Assembly (NCBI RefSeq): GCF_029946505.1
Contig: NZ_JARZHG010000030.1
Coordinates: forward strand, 82,381 to 146,380
DNA from: Polyangium sp. y55x31
GTDB lineage: Bacteria; Myxococcota_A; Polyangia; Polyangiales; Polyangiaceae
Length of the DNA stretch: 64,000 nucleotides
Direction of reading: 5' to 3'
Part shown: piece by piece, positions 1 to 7,816 of the stretch
How positions within the stretch are numbered: the first letter of the stretch is position 1
How the letters are laid out: each line of letters starts with the position of its first letter
Translations under genes and position numbers: made by a program
Notes under the pieces: model-generated
Told to the model about the DNA's origin: nothing
What the model saw: only the letters and a program-made list of their open reading frames with translations
The model's database searches: none

Positions 1-40
1 GCGCTTCGGGTGCTTCGGTGCTTTCGCCTTCCGTGCTCAT
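1..40 (-). CDS. Possible 5' end of a gene running off the left edge
   Basis: An ATG on the minus strand at 40-38 opens a frame reading MSTEGESTEAPEA that stays open to the window edge. It lies 43 bases after the stop of the YbjN-like gene, so it could be the next gene of the same transcription unit. There is no convincing Shine-Dalgarno sequence. Too little is visible to name it; the Glu/Ser/Thr-rich start is typical of a disordered N terminus. Confidence 0.3.
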   Translation of the reverse strand, partial: MSTEGESTEAPEA

Positions 41-83
41 CGAGGTCGGGCTCGTCGCGAGCGGCTCCCTGCAAGGCGCAGGC

Positions 84-587
84 TCACGCGTCGCTCCAGT
101 CGCGGAGGTGGACCGTGTCGTCGAAGAACGCCGACGCCGCGGAGGCGTCGATCAGGTCCTGCATGCGATGCCCGCCGAACTCCTCGAAGATCCGGTCGTC
201 GTACTCGTCGGCGATGACGGACATGTCGCGCAGCGCGGCGAGGATTTCGTCCGGATCGAGCGTCTCGCCGCCGAGCAGCGTGTGCACGAGGACCACACAA
301 GCGCCCTGCGGGACGTAGCCGAAGGCCCCGAACCGGAGGCGCGCGTTCATGCGCAGGAGCTTCATCGCGAGGTCGGGCGTCATCTCGACCCCACGGACGA
401 GCTGAGCCACGAACCGCACCACGGCGCGGTCGGGCTCCCACGGGATGATCTGGATGTAGATGTACGCCGTCCCCTGCCGGACCACGTAGAAGCGCGGCTC
501 GACACGGACGAAAGCCGGCGAGTCCGCGAGCGTTTGCTCGATCCGCGCGATGCTCACGCGAGCGGCGGATGCAGCGTCCTTGGACAT
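84..587 (-). CDS. YbjN / type III secretion chaperone-like domain protein
   Basis: A 167-residue soluble protein without signal peptide or membrane segment. An N-terminal helix (about residues 8-20) is followed by alternating strands (VEPRFYVV, AYIYIQIIPW), a helix rich in hydrophobics (AMKLLRMNARLRFGAFG), a strand (GACVVLVHTLLG) and a C-terminal helix beginning DPDEILAALRDMSVIADEYDDRI. This order matches the YbjN/DUF1790 fold, which resembles type III secretion chaperones and is usually a protein-binding module of unknown client. There is no secretion gene nearby to suggest a partner. The ATG at 587 is the only good in-frame start. Confidence 0.7.
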   Translation of the reverse strand: MSKDAASAARVSIARIEQTLADSPAFVRVEPRFYVVRQGTAYIYIQIIPWEPDRAVVRFVAQLVRGVEMTPDLAMKLLRMNARLRFGAFGYVPQGACVVLVHTLLGGETLDPDEILAALRDMSVIADEYDDRIFEEFGGHRMQDLIDASAASAFFDDTVHLRDWSDA

Positions 588-667
588 CGTGGGGCGATAC
601 TACCAGCTCGAAGGCGGGCCGTCTCGCGTTGTCCTAGACAAACCCGCCCACGCTTGCCGCGCCGCGC

Positions 668-2464
668 TCAGCGCGTGGGGACAGGAAGGAGCGGCGGTGG
701 GCCGCGTCGCTCGTCGGAGGGCGTGAGCGTCGGCGCGCGTGGCGGACCGACCGGCGAGACGCCGCCGCCGCCGCCCTTCGGCGCGGGCAGGAGGTACGGA
801 TAGGCGTTGCGCGTGCTGCACGCGTCCACCGGATCACGATGGAACTCCCAGTGCAGATAAACCTTGCCGTCGTGCGAGACGATCGCGTCGGGCGCCTTCC
901 CGAACGGCGACGCGCGGCTCATCGAGTTCAGCGCAACGACGTCGAAGGCCGTCATCCCGCTCGCCCTCGTCACGCCCATCCGCACGATCTTCCCCTCGTC
1001 CTTGCTCAGCACGATCTCGAGGTGCGTGACGAGGTTCTTGTTCAGCGTGTGCTCCTGCGGGAGGTTGTCGAGCGAAGCGAGGAACTCCTCGGCGAAGATC
1101 GGATGCAGGCGGTTGTGGATCGTGTTCAGGTACGTCGCGAACGCGGACTGCGCGGCGTTCAGCGCCGTCTGGTTTCCGACCTTCACCGTCGGCTCGTAGT
1201 TCTCGATCGCCGCCTTGTACTTGCCGAAGTTGTTCTTCTCCCACTTGCCGCGGTGCGCGCTGCGCCGCGCCGCGCCGTCGGCCGCGCGCTCGGCCTCGAG
1301 TTTTTCCCGACCGACCGAGGCCTCGAAGCCCGCGTGCGACAGGTTCAGGTTCGGCCCGCCCGCGATCCCGGGCGCGCCGAGGCCCACGGAGCCGACCTTC
1401 ACCGGGCTCTGGTAAGGCGCCGGTTGCCGCTTCTTTCCGGCCTTGCGGCTCTTGCCGTCGCCGCCGGGGTTTGCCGGATCCATCGTGAACCCGCCTGCGC
1501 CCACGCCTGCGACGACCTCGGGTGACGCGGGGCCCGCGCCGCCGGGGCTCGGCGGCGGAGCTGCGGGCGTCTTCGGCGCGTTCGCGCCTCCACCGGTCGT
1601 TCCACCGGGCGCCATCGGCGGCGGCGACGCCTTCGCGATCGCGGCTGCAGGCGGCGCGGGTTTGGCCGTGTGGTGGTGCTCGGCGCTCTCGCTGTGATCC
1701 TTCGACTCGCCGGGCGCCTTGTTTGAGCCTGCTTTCTCCTCGCTCTCGGCGACCTTCTCGTGATCGTCGTTCCCCTCGCCAGACGTCGCGGGTTTCTTCA
1801 TCGCGCCCGCGTTCGTCTCGGGGTGATCCTGATCGTGTGACCGCAGGCGCGCGACCGTCTCTTCCTTCACGGTGTTCGCCTGATCCGCGATGCGGCTCGC
1901 GTCGGGGTTGTCCTTCTGGTTCGGCTCGACGTGCTGACGCACGGCGATGCGGCGATCCGGCTGGATCGGCTTCGGCGGCTCCTGCTTCGCGACGTCCTCC
2001 GGAGGCGGCGGAGGAGGCGGCGGCGGAGGCGGTGGAGGCGGCGGCGCCACGGGCGGAGGCGGCGGCGGGACCACCTTCGGCTCCTCCTTGGGAGGATCGA
2101 CCTTGGGCGGCTCGACCTTCGGCTCTTCCTTCTTCGTCTCCGGCGGAGGCGGCTTGATCTTGGGCGGCTTCGGCGGCTCCGGCACAGCGTCCGGATCCGG
2201 CTTCTCGTCGTCCTTCGTGTCGTCGGCCTTGTCCTCGGGCGGCTCGGCCTCCTGCGGCGAGGGCGTCGCGGGCGCATCGACGAGAACCTCGAACTCGGTG
2301 TCCTGCGGGCGCAACCCTTCGCGAACGGACTCGACGAGACTCCGGATCTGGGCGCGATCCTCGACGACCTGCGCGACCTCCACCGCACCATTGCCGCCCG
2401 CCATGTGGACGACGATGGCCGCAGAGATCCAGAGCAGCAGGGGGATTTGGGCTTCGCGCGACAT
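668..2464 (-). CDS. TonB-family energy-transducer-like protein with Pro-rich spanner
   Basis: A 598-residue protein with TonB-like layout. One N-terminal membrane segment (about residues 6-22, IPLLLWISAAIVVHMAGG) anchors it in the inner membrane. A very long Pro/Glu/Lys region with a run of about 13 prolines (DNA around 1995-2045) could span the periplasm, followed by Ala/Gly/Pro-rich sequence. The last ~170 residues look like a TonB C-terminal domain: a long helix ending YLNTIHNRLHPIF, then strands with a DEGKIVRMG turn, a SGMTAFD motif and W-E-F-H near the end. TonB proteins transmit proton-motive energy to outer-membrane partners; no exbB/exbD or receptor gene is adjacent, so the partner is unknown. 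I place the start at 2464 (MSREAQIP) because the anchor then begins at the usual distance; an ATG 19 codons upstream would add a basic Ser/Pro-rich leader. Myxobacteria use TonB-like proteins in motility, but I cannot assign this one. Confidence 0.7.
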   Translation of the reverse strand: MSREAQIPLLLWISAAIVVHMAGGNGAVEVAQVVEDRAQIRSLVESVREGLRPQDTEFEVLVDAPATPSPQEAEPPEDKADDTKDDEKPDPDAVPEPPKPPKIKPPPPETKKEEPKVEPPKVDPPKEEPKVVPPPPPPVAPPPPPPPPPPPPPPPEDVAKQEPPKPIQPDRRIAVRQHVEPNQKDNPDASRIADQANTVKEETVARLRSHDQDHPETNAGAMKKPATSGEGNDDHEKVAESEEKAGSNKAPGESKDHSESAEHHHTAKPAPPAAAIAKASPPPMAPGGTTGGGANAPKTPAAPPPSPGGAGPASPEVVAGVGAGGFTMDPANPGGDGKSRKAGKKRQPAPYQSPVKVGSVGLGAPGIAGGPNLNLSHAGFEASVGREKLEAERAADGAARRSAHRGKWEKNNFGKYKAAIENYEPTVKVGNQTALNAAQSAFATYLNTIHNRLHPIFAEEFLASLDNLPQEHTLNKNLVTHLEIVLSKDEGKIVRMGVTRASGMTAFDVVALNSMSRASPFGKAPDAIVSHDGKVYLHWEFHRDPVDACSTRNAYPYLLPAPKGGGGGVSPVGPPRAPTLTPSDERRGPPPLLPVPTR

Positions 2465-2775
2465 GCCGGTTCGTGAGGCTCCCGGGGCGGAAGGGGCAGA
2501 TCGTGGGAATGAACCCAGCACCCACCCATTCGACGTGGCCGGGAGGCTTCACCCGGCGAACGACGAGTTACCCAGCGACGAAGTCCTGAGCGAAAGCTCA
2601 CGACGGCCGCCGCTGAAAATCGAAACTAGCATCCGTGTCCGAGCCCAGCAACGGCCGGGTTGGCCGAAACGGGCCGTTTCGGGCGGGATCTTCGGCGGAG
2701 AACGGGGCGCGTTCGTGAGCCTCGGCGCATGACGCGGGCGGAAACCAGCGAAGAACATCGTCCGCCCGCCCGTTT
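2465..2775. other. Intergenic region with a short perfect hairpin
   Basis: 311 bases between the SDR stop and the TonB-like start, both genes being on the minus strand. It holds the promoter region of the TonB-like gene and, at 2664-2682, a perfect hairpin with 8-bp arms (CCGAAACG, loop GGC, CGTTTCGG). The hairpin lies about 90 bases past the SDR stop and has no T-run on either side, so it is at best a weak terminator. I see no gene here. Confidence 0.4.
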
Positions 2776-3621
2776 TCAGACCTTCGTGATCGCGTCCCAG
2801 TGGTCGGCGATCTCCTGGGCCGTCCACACCGCGCCCTCGTCTTTGAACTTTCCCGCGCTTTGCACGACCTTGTAGGCGAAGACCTGCGAGCCCGTGACGG
2901 CGAGGACGTGCCCCGTCCGATCCGCACAAAGATCGGAGCCCAGAAAGAGCGCCGCCGGCGCGATGTGCTCCGGCGTGAGCGACTCCATGCCCGCCTGGAA
3001 CATCGGGAGATCCTCGGTCATGCGCGTCTTCGCCACCGGCGCGAGCGCGTTCACCGTGATGCGATGTTTCTGCAGCTCGATCGCCGCGGTGCGCGTGAAG
3101 CCGTAAATGCCGGCCTTCGCGGCCGCGTAGTTCGATTGCCCGAAGTTGCCGACCATGCCCGAGACGCTCGTCGTATTGACGATGCGCCCGCCGCCGCCCT
3201 GCGCGATCATCTGCTTCGCCACGGCCTGCGTGACCAGGAACGTGCCCTTGAGGTGCACGGCGATCACGCTGTCCCACTGCTCCTCGTCGAGCTTGAGCAG
3301 CGTCTTGTCCCGCAGGATGCCCGCGTTGTTCACGAGGACGTCGATGCGACCGAAGGCGTCGAGTGCGGTCTTCACGATGCCCGCCGCGCCCGCGGCTGTC
3401 GCCACCGTGTCGAAGTTCGCGACGGCGACGCCACCCTCGGCCGTGATCTCCTCCACGACCTTTCGCGCCATGGCGTCACTTCCGCCGGTTCCGTCGCGCG
3501 CGCCGCCGACGTCGTTGACGACCACCTTTGCGCCCTCCCTGGCGAAGAGCAGCGCCTCTGCGCGGCCGATCCCGCCGCCAGCGCCCGTGATGATTGCCAC
3601 CTTGCCGTCGAGCAGACCCAT
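2776..3621 (-). CDS. SDR-family 3-hydroxyacyl-CoA/3-oxoacyl reductase
   Basis: A 281-residue short-chain dehydrogenase/reductase. The Rossmann nucleotide site TGAGGGIG is at residues 12-19, NNAG at 98-101, and the catalytic Ser152-Tyr165-Lys169 triad is intact (SGMVGNFGQSNYAAAK). The segment VVVNDVGGARDGTGGSD is typical of the dehydrogenase unit of peroxisomal-type multifunctional enzyme 2, which oxidises D-3-hydroxyacyl-CoA, so a role in fatty acyl-CoA metabolism is more likely than FabG-type synthesis. An Asp after the second strand favours NAD(H), which is an inference. The protein is cytosolic and a stand-alone domain rather than the MFE-2 fusion. The ATG at 3621 is preceded by GGAGG seven bases upstream. 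No metabolic neighbours narrow the substrate. Confidence 0.85.
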   Translation of the reverse strand: MGLLDGKVAIITGAGGGIGRAEALLFAREGAKVVVNDVGGARDGTGGSDAMARKVVEEITAEGGVAVANFDTVATAAGAAGIVKTALDAFGRIDVLVNNAGILRDKTLLKLDEEQWDSVIAVHLKGTFLVTQAVAKQMIAQGGGGRIVNTTSVSGMVGNFGQSNYAAAKAGIYGFTRTAAIELQKHRITVNALAPVAKTRMTEDLPMFQAGMESLTPEHIAPAALFLGSDLCADRTGHVLAVTGSQVFAYKVVQSAGKFKDEGAVWTAQEIADHWDAITKV

Positions 3622-3707
3622 CCCATGCCTCCTTCACGCGTGCTTGTCGCGCGCGAACAATACCGCTTCTTGCCCTTCCCCCTAGGCCCGTGTAACGACG
3701 AGCCCGC

Positions 3708-3878
3708 GTGAGCTCGCTGCAGACGACAACGGAGCGGCCCCCCGAGGGCCTGGCCCGCGGAATCGTGGTCGCGCCCAAGTGGGCCGTCGCCGCGCTCGGC
3801 GCCGCCGTGGTGCTCGGCGCGATCATCTACCTCGTCGTGCGCGTCCGCCGCGCTCGAAAAAGCATGAGAGCGCCATGA
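3708..3878 (+). CDS. Small single-pass membrane protein
   Basis: A 56-residue frame from a GTG at 3708. The sequence has a polar N terminus, one clear hydrophobic helix (WAVAALGAAVVLGAIIYLVV, about residues 25-44) and a basic tail (RVRRARKSMR), which predicts an inner-membrane protein with the tail in the cytoplasm. It sits 13 bases before the flippase-like gene and could be translated with it. The Shine-Dalgarno sequence is poor and I know no family, so the evidence is the membrane topology and the tight spacing. Confidence 0.45.
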   Translation: MSSLQTTTERPPEGLARGIVVAPKWAVAALGAAVVLGAIIYLVVRVRRARKSMRAP

Positions 3879-3891
3879 TCGGAGCGGTTTC

Positions 3892-4917
3892 TTGAACACG
3901 CTGGTCCGCCGCGTCGTGGCGGTGATGCTGCTCGGCGTCGTCCTCTACGGCGGCCTCGTCCTCTATCGCGACGCGAACCTCATCGCCGCGCGCCTCGCGA
4001 CGTACGCCTGGTCCACGTTCGGGATCGCCTGCGCCCTCGCCTTCTCGAACTACCTCCTGCGCTTCCTCAAGTGGGAGTACTACCTCGCGCGGCTCGACAT
4101 CCGCGGCGTGCCCAAGTTCGAGAGCCTGCTCGTGTTCTTGTCGGGCTTCGTCCTGACGGTGACGCCGGGCAAGGTCGGCGAGGTCTTCAAGTCGCTGATC
4201 CTGTTCCAGCTCCGAAAGATTCCGATCGAGCGCACCGCGCCCATCGTCATCGCCGAGCGCGTGACGGATCTCATCGGCGTGATCGCGATCATCGCCCTCG
4301 GCAGCGCGAGCTTCCCCGGCGGCGCGATCTGGGCCGGCTTCGGCGCGGCCACCGTCGTCGCGCTGCTCGTCTTCGTCTCGGTCCCCGCCGTGAGCGGAGC
4401 CGTCGTGCGGCTCTTGCCCAAGCTCCCCGGGCCGCTCGGACGTGTGGGCGGCAAGCTCGCGCCGAAGATCGACGAGGCGCTCTCGGGCCTCCGCACGATC
4501 GTCTCGCCCGCGCAGCTCGTGTGGCCGACGTTGCTCTCGATCGGCGCGTGGTCGCTCGAAGGCGTGGGGCTCTGGGTGATCCTGCGCGGCTTCGGCGAGC
4601 AGGCGTCGATGCCGCTCACGATGTTCTTCTACTCGACGGCGACGCTCGCGGGCGCGCTCGTGCCGGTCCCGGGCGGGCTCGGCGTGACGGAAAAACTCCT
4701 CGAAGAGCAGATGGCGCGGCTCGGCGGCGTGGAGGCGGCGACGTCGACGGCGGCCATGATCCTCGTGCGGTTTGCCACGTTGTGGTTTGCCGTCGCGGTC
4801 GGGTTCGCGGCGCTCGGGCTGCTCCGCGCCAAACACGGCGCGGCGGTGCTCGGCGGCGAAGCCACGCCGTCAGGGTCTTCCGATCAACGGAATCTCTTGA
4901 CAGAACGCACGCCTTGA
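3892..4917 (+). CDS. Lysylphosphatidylglycerol synthase-type / flippase-like membrane protein (UPF0104)
   Basis: A 341-residue polytopic inner-membrane protein of the LPG_synthase_TM/UPF0104 family. It has about eight hydrophobic segments, the first at residues 6-22. The family's conserved features are present: R(F)LKWEYYL after the second segment, the loop GFVLTVTPGKVGEV, and VPVPGGLGVTEKLL near the end. In MprF proteins this domain flips lysyl-phosphatidylglycerol; stand-alone members are putative lipid or glycolipid translocases. There is no synthase domain here, so the substrate is unknown. The start is a TTG at 3892 with GGAG seven bases upstream; the ATG at 3875 is in another frame and stops at once. 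The next gene begins 19 bases after its stop. Confidence 0.8.
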   Translation: MNTLVRRVVAVMLLGVVLYGGLVLYRDANLIAARLATYAWSTFGIACALAFSNYLLRFLKWEYYLARLDIRGVPKFESLLVFLSGFVLTVTPGKVGEVFKSLILFQLRKIPIERTAPIVIAERVTDLIGVIAIIALGSASFPGGAIWAGFGAATVVALLVFVSVPAVSGAVVRLLPKLPGPLGRVGGKLAPKIDEALSGLRTIVSPAQLVWPTLLSIGAWSLEGVGLWVILRGFGEQASMPLTMFFYSTATLAGALVPVPGGLGVTEKLLEEQMARLGGVEAATSTAAMILVRFATLWFAVAVGFAALGLLRAKHGAAVLGGEATPSGSSDQRNLLTERTP

Positions 4918-4936
4918 CGGTCGGCTACGCGGAGAC

Positions 4937-5536
4937 ATGGCGACCATCGAACGAGGCATCGGGCTTGTACAGCGCGTCATCGCGGAGCTTTCGAAGCGTC
5001 CGGAGGGAGCGGGCGTGGTCGGCGCGAGCGCGGCCGCCCTCGACGCGCTCGAGTCCAAGCTGATGGTGGAGCTGCCGCCGAGCCTGCGGACGTTCCTCGC
5101 CTACGACTTCACCTTCGCGAGCTTCGGCAAGCGCTTCAAAGGCCGCCGCCGCTTCGGCGCCGATCCGCGCGCGCCGCAGCCGAAGATCACCTCGGTCCGC
5201 AAGCTCGCGGAAGCGATGGTCGAGCTCGGATGGACCGACTCGCGCATCCGCGGCAAGGTCGTGCGCCTGCCGAACAAACCGGGCCAGCCCTGGAACGCGC
5301 TCTACCTCGGCGAGGCGCGGCGCGACGGCGAGCTCGTGATCCTCGGCCTCGAGAACGACGAGACGAACGTGCGCGTCTTCCCGCGCTACACGGCGTTCGA
5401 CCTCTACCTCGCCCACCAGCTCGGCGTGCTCAAGCTCAGTCGAAGCGCGATGCTCGACGATCTCGACTCGCACCTCGCGCACAACCCAGAGCTCCACTCG
5501 CGCGAAGAGGACGAGGACGAGAGCACGGACTACTGA
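4937..5536 (+). CDS. SUKH (SMI1/KNR4)-like protein
   Basis: A 199-residue soluble protein. Residues ~30-60 (ALDALESKLMVELPPSLRTFLAYDFTF, shown here as a description of the helix and ELPPSLRTFL motif) match the start of SMI1/KNR4 (SUKH) domains, and the later LGLENDETNVRVF and a Tyr-rich segment (FPRYTAFDLYLAHQLG) fit the rest of the fold. The tail is strongly acidic (REEDEDESTDY). SUKH proteins are often immunity proteins for contact-dependent toxins, but others are general protein-binding factors. No toxin gene is adjacent; the neighbours are a membrane protein and a pseudouridine synthase, so an immunity role is unsupported. Confidence 0.6.
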   Translation: MATIERGIGLVQRVIAELSKRPEGAGVVGASAAALDALESKLMVELPPSLRTFLAYDFTFASFGKRFKGRRRFGADPRAPQPKITSVRKLAEAMVELGWTDSRIRGKVVRLPNKPGQPWNALYLGEARRDGELVILGLENDETNVRVFPRYTAFDLYLAHQLGVLKLSRSAMLDDLDSHLAHNPELHSREEDEDESTDY

Positions 5537-5549
5537 TTCGCGGTCCGTG

Positions 5550-6539
5550 ATGCGACGCACGCCCGAGCCCCTCGTCACCTCATCGTTCGAAGCGAGCGCG
5601 ACCGATCCACGCGACCGCCTGGACAAGCTCGTCGTGCGCCTGCTGGAAAAATCAGGCACGAGCGCGTCACGCGCCGCGGTGCAGCGATGGATCGAGAACG
5701 GGCGCGTGCTCGTCGACGGCAAGCCGGGCCGCGCCTCGATGGCCGTGGCCGCGGGCGCGCGGATCGACGTGACCCCAGAGCCGCCGGAGCCGACACGCGC
5801 CGAGCCGGACGCGTCGATCGAGCTCACCGTGGTGTACGAGGACGCGCACCTCGTCGTCGTCGACAAGCCCGCGGGGCTCGTGGTGCACCCGGCGAAGGGG
5901 CACGCGAGCGGGACGCTCGTCAACGCGCTGCTCGGCCGCGGCGGCTTCGAACGCGCCGGCGCCGATCCGCTCGATCCCGAAGGGCACCTGCGGCCCGGAA
6001 TCGTGCATCGACTCGACAAGGACACGAGCGGCCTGCTCGTCGTGGCGAAGGACGCGGAGACACGCGAGGCGCTGAAGGAGCGCTTCGCGAAGCACGACAT
6101 CGAGCGCGAGTACGTGGCCATCGTTTTGGGCGAAGCGAAGGAGGCGACCTTCGCGACGTTGCACGGGCGGCATCCGACGGATCGGCTGCGGTTCACGACG
6201 CACGTGCGGGAGGGCAAGCGCGCAGTGACGCGCGTACACGTGCTCGAACGGCTCGGGGCGGCAACACTGGTCGCGTGCCGGCTGGAGACGGGGCGCACGC
6301 ATCAGATCCGCGTACACCTGTCAGAGCGTGGGAAGACGCCGATCCTCGGCGATGCGCTGTACGGGAAGGCGCCGCGGGATCCGGGGCTCCGCGTGATCGC
6401 GGAGTCACTCGGGCGTCAGGCGCTGCATGCGCGGGTGCTCGGCTTCGAGCACCCAGCGACGGGGAACCGTCTGCACTTCGAAAGCCCGATCCCCGCGGAC
6501 ATGGCCCGCGCGATCGAGGCGCTGCGGCAAAGGGCCTGA
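5550..6539 (+). CDS. RluA-family 23S rRNA pseudouridine synthase
   Basis: A ~329-residue RluA/RluD-type enzyme that isomerises uridine to pseudouridine in RNA. An N-terminal S4-like RNA-binding domain covers residues ~10-75 (RLDKLVVRLLEKSG, AVQRWIENGRVLVDGK). The catalytic domain carries the signature HRLDKDTSGLLVVAK with the nucleophilic Asp, followed by REYVAIV and the late motif LETGRTHQIRVHL. The S4 domain and a length near 330 favour the RluD-like group, which modifies helix 69 of 23S rRNA in other bacteria, but RluC-type specificity cannot be excluded. A GTG and an ATG lie side by side at 5547 and 5550; either gives essentially the same protein. The gene ends just before a palindromic repeat element. 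Confidence 0.9.
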   Translation: MRRTPEPLVTSSFEASATDPRDRLDKLVVRLLEKSGTSASRAAVQRWIENGRVLVDGKPGRASMAVAAGARIDVTPEPPEPTRAEPDASIELTVVYEDAHLVVVDKPAGLVVHPAKGHASGTLVNALLGRGGFERAGADPLDPEGHLRPGIVHRLDKDTSGLLVVAKDAETREALKERFAKHDIEREYVAIVLGEAKEATFATLHGRHPTDRLRFTTHVREGKRAVTRVHVLERLGAATLVACRLETGRTHQIRVHLSERGKTPILGDALYGKAPRDPGLRVIAESLGRQALHARVLGFEHPATGNRLHFESPIPADMARAIEALRQRA

Positions 6540-6540
6540 G

Positions 6541-6646
6541 AAGGGGCGTTGCCCCTTCACCCCACCAGGGGTTGTCCGCCCCTGGACCAGGGGCCTGGCA
6601 CGGCCTGGACCGAAGGTGGATGAACTGCGCGATGCGCAGTTCATCC
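6541..6646. repeat. Compound palindromic repeat element, copy A (short form)
   Basis: Lies between the convergent stops at 6539 and 6655. It contains GGGGCGTTGCCCC-type and CCAGGGG/CCCCTGG inverted pairs, then a perfect central hairpin at 6618-6646 with 13-bp arms (GGATGAACTGCGC / GCGCAGTTCATCC) and loop GAT. The core of that hairpin is the same as in copy B, and 6597-6616 is a 20-base exact inverted match to 50059-50078 in copy C. This copy has one central hairpin and lacks the second half. It could act as a bidirectional terminator. Confidence 0.8.
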
Positions 6647-6654
6647 AGGCGTCG

Positions 6655-6918
6655 TCACCAGATCTTCGACTTCACGTGCCCCTTCGACTTCACGAGGATG
6701 TCGACGATGGCACGGTCGTAGAAGTTCTTGGCGTAGAGCTCGGGGGAGACGCGGCTCTTGTAGAGGGCGCGCCCCTCCTCGATCTCCTCGGCGAGGACCG
6801 TGAAGAGATCGTCGTTCTGGATCCCTTGGACGATCTTCTCTTCGTTGTAGAGCGAGAGGTCGCTCGCGATGGCGCGCGCCAAACGGCGGGCGGCCTCCTC
6901 GGTCTCGATCAGGGGCAT
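6655..6918 (-). CDS. Small conserved protein of unknown function
   Basis: An 87-residue soluble protein starting MPLIETEEAARRLARAI. It is mostly helical, with the acidic motif NDDLFTVLAEEIEEGRALY in the middle and the basic end KSKGHVKSKIW. I know no function for it. The start at 6918 is chosen because GGAGGA stands nine bases upstream; an ATG 19 codons further upstream gives an unlikely leader and no ribosome site. It is transcribed alone, towards the repeat element that separates it from the pseudouridine synthase gene. Length, ribosome site and clean codon use support a real gene. Confidence 0.7.
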   Translation of the reverse strand: MPLIETEEAARRLARAIASDLSLYNEEKIVQGIQNDDLFTVLAEEIEEGRALYKSRVSPELYAKNFYDRAIVDILVKSKGHVKSKIW

Positions 6919-7275
6919 CGGGTCGTCTCCTCCGAACCTCGAACTGGGGGTTCCTGGTAGAACCCTCGGGCGCAAGAATGCTCGGGTTTGCGGAGCGTGT
7001 CAAAGTCGCGGTGATCGGGCTGTCGGGGGCGAACGTGGGCAAGGCCCCGGACTACGCAGAAGCGTACGGAATCGCACGGGGATCGGGTCCTGCGGGTGCC
7101 CCGGGCGTCGGGGGATCAGCGCGGAGAGCCCGACGGGAGGCAGGGATGCGTACGCAGCGGCGACCTCGTGCAGGCGTTTGTCCGGGGACCCGGGGCGAAC
7201 CCGCAATGCTGAAACTGCCCGCTTTTTGCGAAGGACTTCGTGCGTTGCGTGCCCGAGCCGTGCTACCTTTTTCCC
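6919..7275. other. Intergenic region between divergent genes
   Basis: 357 bases between the starts of the small conserved gene and the antitoxin gene. It must carry two promoters. An imperfect stem with arms CGTCGGG (7106-7112) and CCCGACG (7129-7135) is the only structure I noticed and could be an operator or chance. Frames crossing this region have codon use unlike the real genes, so I call none. Confidence 0.5.
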
Positions 7276-7527
7276 ATGTCCACGCAAGAGCTGCTCGCGT
7301 ACATGCTGAAGCTCCCTCGCGAAGAGCGGGTGCAGGTCGTGGAGGCGCTTCTCCTCAGCTTGGAAATCCTCGACGAAGAGGAAGTCGCGGCGACGTGGGC
7401 ACCCGAGCTGGAGCGCCGTTCGCGCGATTTCGCAGAGGGGAAGGTCCAGACCATGGAGTGGGGAGACGCGCAGACGGAACTCCTGAACGAGCTTACGGAG
7501 CGTCGTGCGCGTCGAGCTGCATTCTGA
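7276..7527 (+). CDS. Addiction-module antitoxin (TIGR02574-like)
   Basis: An 83-residue antitoxin of the addiction-module component family paired with ParE/RelE toxins. The N terminus MSTQELLAYMLKLPREERVQVVEALLLSL has the L-x-L-P-x-x-E-R motif typical of the family, and the acidic middle LEILDEEEVAATWAPELERR wraps the toxin in related systems. It neutralises the toxin encoded next and usually represses its own promoter. The toxin gene overlaps its 3' end by 23 bases, so the pair is translationally coupled. I start at 7276 because an upstream alternative adds a Cys/Pro-rich leader that does not fit the family. Confidence 0.8.
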   Translation: MSTQELLAYMLKLPREERVQVVEALLLSLEILDEEEVAATWAPELERRSRDFAEGKVQTMEWGDAQTELLNELTERRARRAAF

Positions 7528-7816
7528 CGCACGTAGCGAGCTTCGCGCAGCGGCCCTCTGGTACGACGAGCAGCGGCCCGGGCTCGGGGCTGAGTTCGTC
7601 GGCGCGGTCTCGCGGGTGATCGAACGCGTGCGTGAAGCCCCCGCGTCGTTTCCGGTTTGGCCCGGTACGGAAGGCGGTCCCACGCTCATTCGCAGAGCCC
7701 TCGTCGATCGGTTTCCTTACGCGGTCGCGTTCGAGGTTCACGCCGAGCACGTGCTCGTGCTCGGCGTCCCCCACGCACGGCGACACCCTATGTATTGGCT
7801 CAAGCGCGCATTCTAG
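7505..7816 (+). CDS. ParE/RelE-superfamily toxin
   Basis: A 103-residue toxin. The start RVELHSDARSELRAAALWYDEQRPGLGAEFV and the end VPHARRHPMYWLKR are the usual ParE landmarks (helical hairpin with A-x-x-WY, final strand with H-x-R-x-P-x-Y-W). ParE toxins poison DNA gyrase and RelE members cleave mRNA at the ribosome; this sequence sits closer to ParE, so gyrase is the likelier target by family only. The GTG at 7505 lies inside the antitoxin gene. Its last 17 bases overlap the 3' end of the convergent glycosyltransferase gene. Confidence 0.8.
   Translation: MRVELHSDARSELRAAALWYDEQRPGLGAEFVGAVSRVIERVREAPASFPVWPGTEGGPTLIRRALVDRFPYAVAFEVHAEHVLVLGVPHARRHPMYWLKRAF

Noticed and set aside
3823..4836. 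Minus-strand frame of 337 codons opposite the flippase-like gene
   Set aside because: Nearly all charged residues and no structure; the plus-strand protein has family motifs.
4897..4902. TTGACA considered as a -35 element for the SUKH-like gene
   Set aside because: No reasonable -10 hexamer lies 16-18 bases downstream, and the gene is only 19 bases after the previous stop.
6978..7619. Plus-strand frame across the antitoxin region
   Set aside because: It overlaps the TA genes in another frame, is Arg/Gly/Ala-rich, and has no ribosome site or family motif.
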